From: Campanula takesimana
Taxonomy: Eukaryota > Streptophyta > Magnoliopsida > Asterales > Campanulaceae
Direction of reading: 5' to 3'
NCBI GenBank assembly: GCA_026119855.1
Contig: JAOWBW010000364.1
Coordinates: 992,001 to 1,056,000, forward strand
Length of the DNA stretch: 64,000 bases
Shown: in pieces, positions 52,273 through 61,656 of the stretch
Numbering within the stretch: position 1 is the stretch's first letter
Layout of the letters: every line of letters starts with the position of its first letter
Notes under the pieces: model-generated
The model's database searches: none
Seen by the model: the letters and a program-made list of their open reading frames with translations, nothing else
Told to the model about the DNA's origin: nothing
Made by a program: the position numbers and the translations under genes

Positions 52273-52535
52273 GACCACCGAAGACGTGATCTTAATTTTC
52301 AGACCGGAGATTTTGTGTTCTTGAAGGTGTCTCCAAAGGTTGGTTTCAAAAGGTTTGGGAAGAAGGGTAAATTGGCTCCGAGGTTTATTGGACCGTTCGA
52401 GATTTTGGAAAAAGTGGTACTTCTTGCTTATCGACTCGCATTGCCATCTTCTCTTGACCGATTGCATAATGTCTTTCATGTTTCTATGCTTCGGAAGTAT
52501 TTGCATGACCAATCTCACGTGTTACCGAGGGTACC
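52273..52535 (+). pseudogene. Chr-1 integrase C-terminal remnant
   Basis: Continues Chr-1 after Chr-2: 'FQTGDFVFLKVSPKVG', 'KKGKLAPRFIGPFEIL', 'RLHNVFHVSMLRKY' and 'HVLPR'. These match Chr-2 closely. It ends where TGTAGATACC of Tat-4 begins. The chromodomain tail is lost. Confidence 0.9.
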
Positions 52536-55499
52536 TGTAGATACCCTGATCTCGCACCCCTAAAAACCCACCTTGAATCGGTCTAAACCCGAAAATTGAC
52601 CTAAAACCCTCGATTTGGCTGTGCGGGACTGCCGTGAGCCTTATCGGGTGCATCGAATGGATAAACGGACTTCAAATTCATGATCAAAGCGAAAAATCGA
52701 GCAAACAGGCAAAAATTTCGTTTTTCGAGGTGCGGGACCGGAAACGGGGCCCGCAACCCCCCGAACTGCTCGCTGTTATCCATTCTGTGCATTAAAAATA
52801 TATTATTACCTTTCCTTGCTAATTGACATATTTCAGATATACCGGCGTGACCACAAAAATTATTCCAAGCAACTTTCATGTTGGGCCCGCGGACAACCGG
52901 GACACCGGAGCGCGCATGACGGAGCGGAAAGCTGGAGCCCAAAAGATGGTTATCCAAATTGGTAAATATCTCAAAATATCTTATCAACTGGTCAAGAAGA
53001 GAAAAAAATATATTATTGTCGTTCCTTGCTCATAAAAATATTTCAGATATACCGGCTTGACCAGAAAAATATTCCGAGCAACTTTCTGTTGAACTCGCGG
53101 ACAACCGGGACACCGGATGCGCGCACAACGGAGCAGTTACGGAGCGAAAATCCGGAGCCGGAAAGATGGTTATCCAAATTGGAAAATATCTCAAAATATC
53201 TTATCAACTGGTCAAGAAGAGCAAAAAATATATTATTGTCGTTCATTGCTCATAAAAATATTTCAGATATACCGGCCTGACCAGAAAAATATTCCGAGCA
53301 ACTTTCATGTTGGACTCGCGGACAAACGGGACACCGGAGACGCGCACAACGGAGCAGTTTCGGAGCGGAAAGCTGGAACAGAGATAAGGAAGATGACTTT
53401 AAGCCTTAGTCAAGAAGGATAGATGATGAATCCACCAATTTACAACCTCCCCCCTCCAAGTTACAACCAATTTACCACCTCCCTCCTCCTATATACACCA
53501 CTCTCATCCATTTCAAAGGGAGACACAAAAAAAACAAAAAAAAAAAAAAACCTACCATCCTCCACTCTCATTCTCTCTCAACAAGAACACCACCACCACA
53601 CCATCACCACACCACCACTCATAAATCACCAAACAAACCACAAAAAACACATCAAAGCCAAAACTTTGATCAAACACAAAGCAAAAAGAAAAGAAAAAGT
53701 CTTCCCTTGGTTGACAAAGGGAGCACCCATAATCTCAAAAGCTAGGTAAAACTCTATGTAAACCTTGGCTCTTTAGATATGTAAGCAATATTGGGAGTGG
53801 TTTGGAATCTAGTCAAATAATGACTAGGTTTCCTTCATCTTCCATGTTTTTTTTTAGCTTTGTAAAGCTTTGTTTATGTATATAATTGATGATCATGTGA
53901 TGCTAATACTCAGTTTATTATGTTTATATATGTTCATAATAGTCATAATATTCATATACTTTAATTTGTGTATGAAATCTTCATGTTGCTCTCAAAGGGC
54001 GTAAATCTGCCCTCTTTGGCTTTCCTTCATGATCATGCATGTGAAAATCATTATTTGTTGAGAAATAGCTCTTGGATAATGTTGTTAACATGTTAAATAT
54101 CAAATTCCTTGAGTTTCATGCCTTGGTTCGAAGATATAGTAGTGTTTTGAGGTCTATAATCATGCCTCATATAATCAGTTTTTACTTTCTGTATAGAGTC
54201 TTGATTTTGATGAGCTTGTAAATCCATCTTAGATTGGTTTTATGGTTTAGGTCAAAGAACAAACGTTGTTCATAACATGTTGAAATATATTATCCTAAAG
54301 TTTCATATTCAGATTCCATGCCTAGATCATATTTTCATGCATAAATTTGGGTCTCAGTGATTCCGAGTTGTTTATTCACTGTGGTACCTTGCTGTGTTCT
54401 TGGGCTTCAAACTTGATGAAAAATTATTTTCTGGACAAAGATAAAAACATGTATTTTGTTCTACACGAACTTAGGATGATTATAATATTTTTTATACATT
54501 TTTTGGATCACTGGAATTGCTCCGTTCAAACATTTGTTTGAAACTCAAAAATTCAGATTCTTCACTTCCAGTTTCTGACATTGAAATGTCAGAAACCTTT
54601 TGAACTACTAAAACTCATCCTATGAACTCCATATTTTGGTATATTCATTTTTTATGCGTGGTCTTAAACTTTTGTTCTTTGGGTTTTGTCAGATTCCCGA
54701 GCTAGGATGGTGAAAATTGGTGATAAACATGCTAAGGTTTCTGTTTGCCTTTTCTGGGCTGAATTTTGTGATCAACTTTATTGCATGTGTTTGGGGCCTA
54801 AACTTGGTCCAAAAAGTCTACAAAAACTCCCTTGTGATCCCTAGTATTCAGGGATTAACCCCCAATTTTTAGTTTTGGAATCGGATTGATTTTAGGACAG
54901 GTACGATGGCTCGGGGACGGAAAGTGTCACCGAAATCAACAAAAGCACCGTCGAGGATATTTATTATTATTTGTGGGATTTGTCTCCCCTATTTTTTGTA
55001 TATGTGTATTGTGTAATCTCCCCTCCCGTGGATGTATTATTGCTTGATATGATCAAAACCATTCTTGAAAACCAATCGGGGAATCCACTCAAACCGAGTT
55101 CCCGGTTGTGAATAAAAATGAAACTTCCTAGAATAGGAAGACCTCCATATATATTTCATCACCATTTTTTGGTAGGGCATAAAATCCAAATTAAAAGGCA
55201 TAAAATTGAATATAAGTGGCACGCATATAGAGACCATCACGGGCGAGAAGAGTGCCTAACCCCTTCTCTTCTCGTAACTTAGCCCCCGAACCCATTTTCT
55301 CAAAAAAAGATTTTTCTTCATTTTTCCTAAAATCAAAATGAGGTGGCGACTCTTGCAATCAAATCACAGCATCAAGAGGAAACCATTATGTGAGAACCGA
55401 GCGCATTTCCAAAAGCGCATCAGCACGAGACGGGCGCGAACCGCTTTCACGGGCGGTCATTTCGCGGTGATCCGATCATCTCGGACGCGGGCTCTCACA
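52536..55499 (+). repeat. Tat-4 5' LTR
   Basis: 2964 bp, TGTAGATACC...GCTCTCACA. Its first 350 bp and last 400 bp align with the Tat-2 LTR. It has a tandem triplication in U3, a TATA-like CTATATAC near 53489 and the PBS-like decamer at 55343-55352. A partial stem-loop motif is not seen. Confidence 0.85.
52810..53375 (+). repeat. U3 tandem repeat, about 210-220 bp, nearly 3 copies
   Basis: The phrase 'atatttcagatataccggc' recurs near 52829, 53038 and 53260. Each is followed by 'gcaactttc', 'gcggacaaccgggacaccgg' and 'gatggttatccaaattgg'. Tat-2 has only one copy of this unit, so the triplication is specific to Tat-4. Confidence 0.85.
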
Positions 55500-55500
55500 G

Positions 55501-55518
55501 TGGCGACTCTGCTGGGGA
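55501..55518 (+). promoter_or_regulatory. Primer-binding site of Tat-4 (Arg-tRNA type)
   Basis: TGGCGACTCTGCTGGGGA, one difference from the complement of tRNA-Arg (ACG) as I recall it. Confidence 0.82.
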
Positions 55519-56412
55519 CTTGTTTTAAAGTGGGCTAGACTCTAAATATTTGTGTGTGCCATGCTTTATGTGCCTTACTTGGGGTGTATATATCTGTGCC
55601 CTAACCTCTGTTTTGCAGGGGCGTTTTTTTCGCTTATCTTATTTGTATATATATATATGCATTGCGTGGTGAGTGATTCCCCAAAAAAGGGGTAAAACAA
55701 GTAAAAAAGGAAAAAAATGGTTTTCTTGTTTTCTTTACGTGCTTTCAAAATGATTTTTCGAATCCATAGATACCTCACACACATGCACGTTTTTTGAAAA
55801 GCGTCTTAGAATCTCAAACCCGAGACGGTAAACCTGGGGCATAAGGGAGCTCACTTGACTTCCCCATAGGGTCAACGGTATACTGTTTCCCCCTTAGCAG
55901 CGCCTACGGTCGCTGTGATGGGTGTAAGCCAAGCTTCAAAAGCCGAAATGCGATGTCCATATTCTTTCGAAAATAACACGTCACAGACTTCATGTCGGTT
56001 TTTGTCTAAACAATTTTACTTCAATCCTATGAATTCCCAAAAGGTTATAATCGACCTCAATTGTGGATATCATGTTGAAATTCTTGGATTGACTTGAAAT
56101 TATCAAGACCCTCACATAGACCGTAACCGAATGGTGGATCCCAGAAAGAGTATAGGCCCTTCGCTAGGGGCTCGGACGGCCAATAGTACAGTACAGGTGA
56201 AAAACGTTGGTCCTATACTTTGGAGATGGTAACCACTATTCCAAGATTCATGCAAAAACATGTCAAAATAAAGCAAGTGCTTATCCGGCATTCTAGGATT
56301 GATTTTGATTTTTGAACTCCTTTTGAATCAAACTCGGAAAATCTTGATCCTTTTCACTCTCTAATCAGCCCTAAACACCATCCCTTTCAGATACTCTAAG
56401 CCTGGCATCTAC
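55519..56412 (+). other. Tat-4 leader
   Basis: Noncoding, collinear in parts with 24486-25080 of Tat-2. It includes a TTTTGCAGG acceptor-like site (about 55611) and the hairpin GCCCTT-CGCT-AGGGGC (56156-56171). I see no other feature. Confidence 0.55.
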
Positions 56413-58513
56413 TTGGAAAGGGGAGCTAGAAACAGTAAGTGGAGGTTGATCCGAGTTGCCGAGACAGTGCCTGTAACCGAAGAAGCTATTGCAATGGCCC
56501 AGGAAGGAAATGAGGAAGCCTATGTGCCGCCACCAGGTCTTCAAGCATGGTTGGAGCAGAATGTGTTGGGTCAGATGAGGATTCAGCAAGATGAGCTACT
56601 GGCTACACTTGTGCAGATTCAGAATCAGAATAGTAATGGGGCTCCCAATGGCAACCCCAACAGAAATCCCGATGGCGATCCGAACGTTAATCAAACCGAA
56701 AATGGGGTTCCCAATCCTAATCCCAATGGCAATACAGGTCCCAATGGAAGTGGCATCCCTACCATCAACTTGAATCCTATTGGTAGCAACACCATCGGCC
56801 AGAGTCATCACCAGAACATCCCTCCTCAGGGTAATGTGGCTCATCCAGACTTCAGTGGCACTCACCAACCCTTCATCCCGAATCCAGCAAAATTTGCTGT
56901 GCATCCGTCTCAGTATCCGCCTGATCATAATGCCTTTGCTCAGTATATGCAGACTCTATATCCGAATCAGCAGCCCAACGCTTATGGTGCGTTTGCTAGC
57001 GGTGCCTCTCAGATTAATCAAGGAACTTCCCAGGGGCAAGATCCTAACCTAGTCCGCCAAATGGAAGCATTCTACAAGGGTGTTCCATATGTACCCCTTA
57101 CTAAAGCTGAGATTGAAATGAGCGAAATGAAAGAAATGTTGAGAAAGGTCATGAATAAAGGGGAGTTTTTTTGCAGATTCCTTGAAATTATCTCCATTTG
57201 CTATTCTGCCTCCTAAATTCAAAATGCCCGATGTAGAGAAATTTGATGGTACAGGTTGCCCAATGGCCCACCTGAAATCTTACGCTCATGCAATGCAGTC
57301 TCGTGGGGCTAATGTTGGTGCGATGGCCTCCAACTTCCATCTGAGTTTGGTAGGAGCCGCTAAGCAGTGGTTTATGACTGTAGATGCCAATCTGGTTGAT
57401 AATTAGGGGAAGCTTGTGGATGAATTCCAGAAGCGATACAAAGATAAATCCAACTGGGAGAAGAGCCGTCGTGACCTCGATTCGTGTGCTCAGCGTGAGA
57501 AGGAATCCTTTTCTGAATTTGCAAGTAGGTGGAGGAAGAAAGTTGCTCAAACTCTGGAGAGGCTTGACAGTGCTGAGCAAACTCGTATTTTTCCTTAAGA
57601 TCTTCAGCCGGTGTATGCAGATAAGATGAAATATCTCCCGTTTCCATATTTTGCTTCTATTCTTGATGTGGGTTCTCGTATTGACGAAGATGTCCGAACT
57701 GGGGTGATCAAGCTAGATTCTTCTCCTAGCTCCTACAGATTCCGATCCGCTGCTAAAGCCCCGGCACCAGTTGTGAACAATGTTGCCATGACCCCTTCTC
57801 CTTTTTGGAACAGCAATGTGGGACCAAGCCGGAGCAGCTACAATAGGGCACCTCCGTGTTATAATCAAGACGGGTCTGTGAACTCTGTCACCGATCAGCG
57901 AAGGAATGGTGGAAATCGGAGAGATCGCATTTTGATAAATTCAGCGCTCCATTGTCTACTATCTTTCAAGGATTGGTCGCCCAAGGAGTACTAAAGCCGA
58001 TAGAAGGATACCGCCCGCCTAATCCGCCTCCTAAGAATTGGGATACAAGTAATATTGTGCATACCACGTATCACCTGGTCATGCGACAAATGAATGTTGG
58101 AGTTTTAGACACACTCTGCAAGACATGATAGACGATGACTCATTCAGAAGCCGCCCCAACCAAATGTGGTGACTAATCCCTTGCCAGGGATCCATGTGAT
58201 CGAGTTTGAAGGAAACTACTCAAGGACTAGTTTCATCGTTCCGAAGAAAGCTTTGAATTACACTGTAACTCCTGTTATCTCCGAAGATTTTGAATGCCAT
58301 ATGATCTCTTGGGATTCGATTTTGTCTAGTGCTAAAGCTGTTAAGGAGCAAAAGGCCCCTGTTAAAAAGGCCACTTGGGTTGGCGGAAATGTGAATCACC
58401 TCACTCGCTCGGGAAGAGCCTATCAGCCTCCAAATCCTGAGGCAAGTGAATTGGGAAAGGATAAAGAAGAAGTCCCCGCTCAGAAAGAGAAGGTCGCCGA
58501 GAACCCGGTCTGA
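56413..58513 (+). pseudogene. Tat-4 gag, broken by frameshifts and stops
   Basis: The N-terminal part (to 57216) has 'PPPGLQAWLEQNVLGQMRIQ', a low-complexity Asn/Pro/Gly stretch, and a short coil near its end. After a frameshift the capsid-like domain follows: 'VEKFDGTGCPMAHLKSYAHA', 'LVGAAKQWFM', a TAG, 'FQKRYKDKSNWEKSRRDLD', 'ESFSEFASRWR', a TAA, then 'GSRIDEDVRTGVIK'. A knuckle C-x2-H-x4-H-x4-C is readable in another frame at 58056-58097. The last block (58166-58513) ends with 'LTRSGRAYQPPNPE', typical of the gag-protease boundary of Tat/Ogre elements. The first in-frame ATG is at about 56494; the true start is uncertain. Confidence 0.82.
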
Positions 58514-58519
58514 CCTAAT

Positions 58520-59042
58520 TAAAGAAAAACCAGGCTAATATATCCATTTGGGGTTTGCTCTCGTCTTCACAGGAGCACCGAGATGTGTTGGTTTAAAGCT
58601 CTTGCTCAAGCTGTCATCCCGATCGAGACTTCTCCCATGACCTTGTCCACATGATCGGCAACTTTCATTTTGGGAATATCATCACTTTTACCGATCTCGA
58701 TGCACAAAAATTGGTCTTAATCATGTCGAGGCTCTGCACATCACAGTTGGGGTCGGAGGTGAGCGCTTAGCTCGTGTTTTGATCGATAATGGCTCCTCAG
58801 TAAATGTATGCCTCGTGCATGTTCTCGCAGATTTGGGAATCAAGATAACTGATTTGGCCCATCTTCTCAAGTGGTTCGTGCTTACGATAGCACCAGTCGC
58901 TGTGTTCTGGGTGTTGTCCTTCTCACTCTCACCATTGGCCCTCTTGTCATGCCGATTGAATTTCAAGTGTTGATATCAAGTCCTCATTCAGTCTACTCTT
59001 GGGACGCCCTTGGATCCATGGAGTAAGAGGGGTATCTTCCTC
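58520..59042 (+). pseudogene. Tat-4 protease remnant
   Basis: 'VLIDNGSSVNVC' near 58779-58815 is the aspartic-protease site in the form found in Tat/Ogre elements (D-N/T-G-S). Further on, 'LLGRPWIHGVRGVSS' in another frame matches the conserved end of the domain. Frameshifts separate the pieces. The sequence then meets the run of N, so reverse transcriptase and integrase cannot be assessed. Confidence 0.75.
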
Positions 59043-59142
59043 NNNNNNNNNNNNNNNNNNNNNNNNNNNNNNNNNNNNNNNNNNNNNNNNNNNNNNNNNN
59101 NNNNNNNNNNNNNNNNNNNNNNNNNNNNNNNNNNNNNNNNNN
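59043..59142. other. Assembly gap of 100 N
   Basis: Exactly 100 N, the usual placeholder for a gap of unknown length. The left side is Tat-4 protease and the right side is the tail of a different family (Tat-5), so at least one LTR, a pol region and a junction are probably missing. Confidence 0.97.
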
Positions 59143-59145
59143 CTT

Positions 59146-59580
59146 GACTTAATAATAAACATGGTCCATTCCAGCAATCCTTTGATGATATTAACTAAGG
59201 AAAATTTCAAATGTCTCAACAAGTCTTCTTTTCTCCATCTTAGAAAGAGCTAAACACTTGTATTCTGTCAAGGAAGGGGGCTTCCTCCCTTTCATGATAT
59301 ATTGCTCAAGGAGCTCACCCGCATAAAGGGACTCTCTCCCAAATAAAATGCCCTTGCATATTTCCTCCATGAAAAATACTTTAAAGTCCCCGTTCTATTC
59401 GTCGGCTAGATCACTCATATAAAGAAAAGGGGCACCAAAAAGTAGCCCGCTAGGTTGAAAACTCGTAGGGCAGCCTAGGCAAAAAACAGGGTGTGCCATG
59501 AAAGATGCAAAAATACCCGCTAGGTTGGAAAACCCGCAAGGGCAGCCTAGGCAAAAGAAAGGGTGCGTCATGAAAAAGGA
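59146..59580 (+). other. Conserved noncoding tail block, Tat-5 copy
   Basis: Strongly similar to the Tat-3 block at 18310-18790 in reverse, including the 'tgccatgaaagatgc' and 'gcagcctaggca' phrases. Stops interrupt the frame that is open in Tat-3. Confidence 0.7.
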
Positions 59581-59609
59581 TGGGTTCCTAACCACATTCC
59601 AAGGTCAGA

Positions 59610-59750
59610 AGGATGATATTGGGGCTACTCCGCCATCGACACCGACAAAGACATGGGGTTATGCCACCATCGACGCCAACAAGGATATGGGGCTACCCCA
59701 ACATTGATGACTACAAGGACATGGGGCTAACCCAACATCGACGACAAAAG
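59610..59750 (+). repeat. 'ACATGGGGCTACCCCAACAT' repeat
   Basis: Three to four imperfect copies around 'aaggacatggggct' and 'atcgacg', the inverse of the repeat at 18040-18300. From 59751 to 60050 the tail continues without an identifiable feature. Confidence 0.7.
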
Positions 59751-60049
59751 GGTTCTTTACTCCTGATCGCTCCTAAGAAATGGACAAAGCTCCAAAGGAC
59801 TTTATGCATAACAAACCTCACGGTAAGTTAAAATAAAAAATTGACTAAATGCTTTGTTAAAAGATTTCCTTTAGGAATAGCATTTCCGAAATTTGCCCTT
59901 TTGGCATCATTTATCAAAGACCATGTTTCAAGCAAAATGCTTTTGATCTCCTCTCAAAATGATTTTCCCCAAAGGTTTGGACTCTTTCGTCCACAATGTG
60001 TCTTAAGGTTACCCTAGGCTCTTTTTTCGGTGTCAAGAAAATGTGTCAA

Positions 60050-60545
60050 CCGTCCCGTAGAGTAGAGTTGACCTAAGTCAAACCTTGACTCAGAATAGTC
60101 ATTATAGGTTGAGACCCTTATCCCCCGGCAGTCCAAAATGACGTAAGACCATCCTTGTTAGTCAACCATCTCGTAGTTAGTGTTGACCAAACCTTTAGGA
60201 TTGACCAAGTGAAGTCAAATCTGTTGTTATCCGGCAGTCCAAAATACGTAAGACCATCCTTGTTAGTCACCATCTCGTAGTTGTGTTGACCAAACCTTTA
60301 GGATTGACCTAGTGAAAGTCAATCCCTTTGTTATCCCGGCGGTCCAAAAATGACGTAAGACCATCCTTGTTAGTCAACCATCTCGTAGTTAGTGTTGACC
60401 AACCTTTAGGATTGACCGAGTGAAAGTTAAATCCGTTGTTATCCCGGCAGTCCAAAATGACGTAAGACCATCCTTGTTAGTCAAACATCTCGTAGTTAGT
60501 GTTGACCAAACCTTTAGATTGACCAAGTGAAAGTCAAATCCACTG
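60050..60545 (+). repeat. 106-bp minisatellite, about 4 copies
   Basis: Unit 'cggcagtccaaaatgacgta' plus 'agaccatccttgttagtcaa' and 'ccatctcgtagttagtgttgaccaaacc'. Starts are near 60125, 60231, 60336 and 60445; a further single copy is at about 61155. Single-base losses between copies look like either decay or assembly error. Confidence 0.85.
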
Positions 60546-60549
60546 TTTG

Positions 60550-61140
60550 TCACGGCAGTCCTTCATAAGTCCAGCCGTTTTATCAACCCTCTCCCATAGA
60601 GTCAAGTTGCCATGCCCCGGCAGTCCTTCGTAATCCAGTTAAGAAGTTAAAATTTGTGTGAAAAGAACCGGCAGTCCTTCGTAAGTCCAAACTTGTGTGG
60701 AAAGAACCGGCAGTCCTTCGTAAGTCCAGCCATTTAGTCCCCTCTCCCATAGGAGTCAAGTTACCTGAACCAACCGGCAGTCCTTTCGTAAGTCCAGCCA
60801 TTTAGTAAACCCTCTCCTATAGAGTCAAGTTGACCAGGTCACGGCAGTCCTTTCGTAAGTCCAGCCATTTAGTCAACCCTCTCCCTAGAGTCAAGTTGAC
60901 CATGAACCGGCAGTCCTTCGTAAGTCCAGCCATTTAGTCAACCCTCTCCATAGAGTCAAGTTGACCATGTTACGGCAGTCCTTCGTAAGTCCAGCCATTT
61001 AGTCAACCCTCTCCCATAGAGTCAAGTTGACCATGTCACGGCTTTCCTTCGTAAGTCTAGCCATTTAGTCAACCCTCTCCTATAGAGTCAAGTTGACCAT
61101 GCCCCGGCAGTCCTTCGTAAGTCCAGTTAAGAAGTTAAAA
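60550..61140 (+). repeat. 65-bp minisatellite, about 9 copies
   Basis: Unit 'cggcagtccttcgtaagtcc' plus 'agccatttagtcaaccctct' and 'cccatagagtcaagttgaccatg'. Two shortened units occur near 60665-60720. Confidence 0.85.
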
Positions 61141-61224
61141 CTTGTGTGAAAAGAACCAGCAGTCCAAAATGATGTAAGACCATCCTTGATTAGTCAACCA
61201 TCTCGTAGTTAGTGTTGACCAAAC

Positions 61225-61450
61225 CCTTAGGCTTGAGACGCTAAGTCCTCCACCCGACCTTTTACGGTCGCCCTTAGGCTTGAGACGCTAAGTTCTCCAC
61301 CCGACCTTTTACGGTCGCCCTTAGGCTTGAGACGCTAAGTTCTCCACCCGACCTTTTACGGTCGCCCTTAGGCTTGAGACGCTAAGTTCTCCACCCGACC
61401 TTTTACGGTCGCCTTTGGGCTTGAGATGCTAAGTTCCCCACCCGACCTCG
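61225..61450 (+). repeat. 47-bp minisatellite, 5 copies
   Basis: Unit 'ttaggcttgagacgctaagt' plus 'tctccacccgaccttttacggtcgccc'. Spacing is 47 bp. Confidence 0.9.
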
Positions 61451-61496
61451 ACGGTCGTCTATAGGTTTGAGTAGCCTTAAAATCTCTCACCCTTTT

Positions 61497-61541
61497 CGAA
61501 CTACGATAGGCTTGATTCCCTCAAATAGGGATACGTAGGAA
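61497..61541 (+). other. Tat stem-loop motif, PPT-proximal copy of Tat-5
   Basis: GAACTACG, ATAGGCTTGATT, inner hairpin CCCT-CAAAT-AGGG, ATA, CGTAGG, then the box GGTCCAGCCA. The 3' LTR starts 116 nt after the motif. Confidence 0.77.
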
Positions 61542-61647
61542 CCCTACACCTCTAGGTCCAGCCATAGAACAAATCGGCCATGCCGTCCTCCCATCAGATT
61601 GGGATGCATTTATCGACAACCCCGCTTTCTTCAAAAGCGACGTTACC

Positions 61648-61656
61648 GAGGGGCTC
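61648..61656 (+). promoter_or_regulatory. Polypurine tract of Tat-5
   Basis: GAGGGGCTC directly before the LTR, preceded by 'cgacgttacc', as in Tat-3 where 'cgccgttgcc' precedes it. Confidence 0.72.

Larger units (their letters stand above)
37286..52535 (+). mobile_element. Chr-1: decayed chromovirus (Tekay/Del-like), lacking its 3' end
   Basis: 5' LTR, initiator-Met PBS, gag, protease, reverse transcriptase, RNase H and integrase follow in order on the plus strand. Chr-2 is inserted in the integrase C-terminal part. After it 263 bp of Chr-1 coding sequence resume (52273-52535) and stop where Tat-4 begins. The 3' LTR is not in the window, so no TSD can be checked (the 5' flank is TGTGT). Several stops and two deletions in gag-pol exclude activity. 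Confidence 0.88.
52536..59042 (+). mobile_element. Tat-4: Tat/Ogre-like element with gag-protease, cut by the assembly gap
   Basis: 5' LTR, Arg-tRNA PBS, a leader related to Tat-2, gag, the zinc knuckle and a protease segment follow in order. The right part is lost in the gap. The five bases before it are GTACC, and the matching copy is not visible. Gag and protease have several stops and frameshifts. The LTR and leader relationship to Tat-2 suggests Tat-4 represents the coding-competent family from which Tat-2 derives. Confidence 0.82.
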
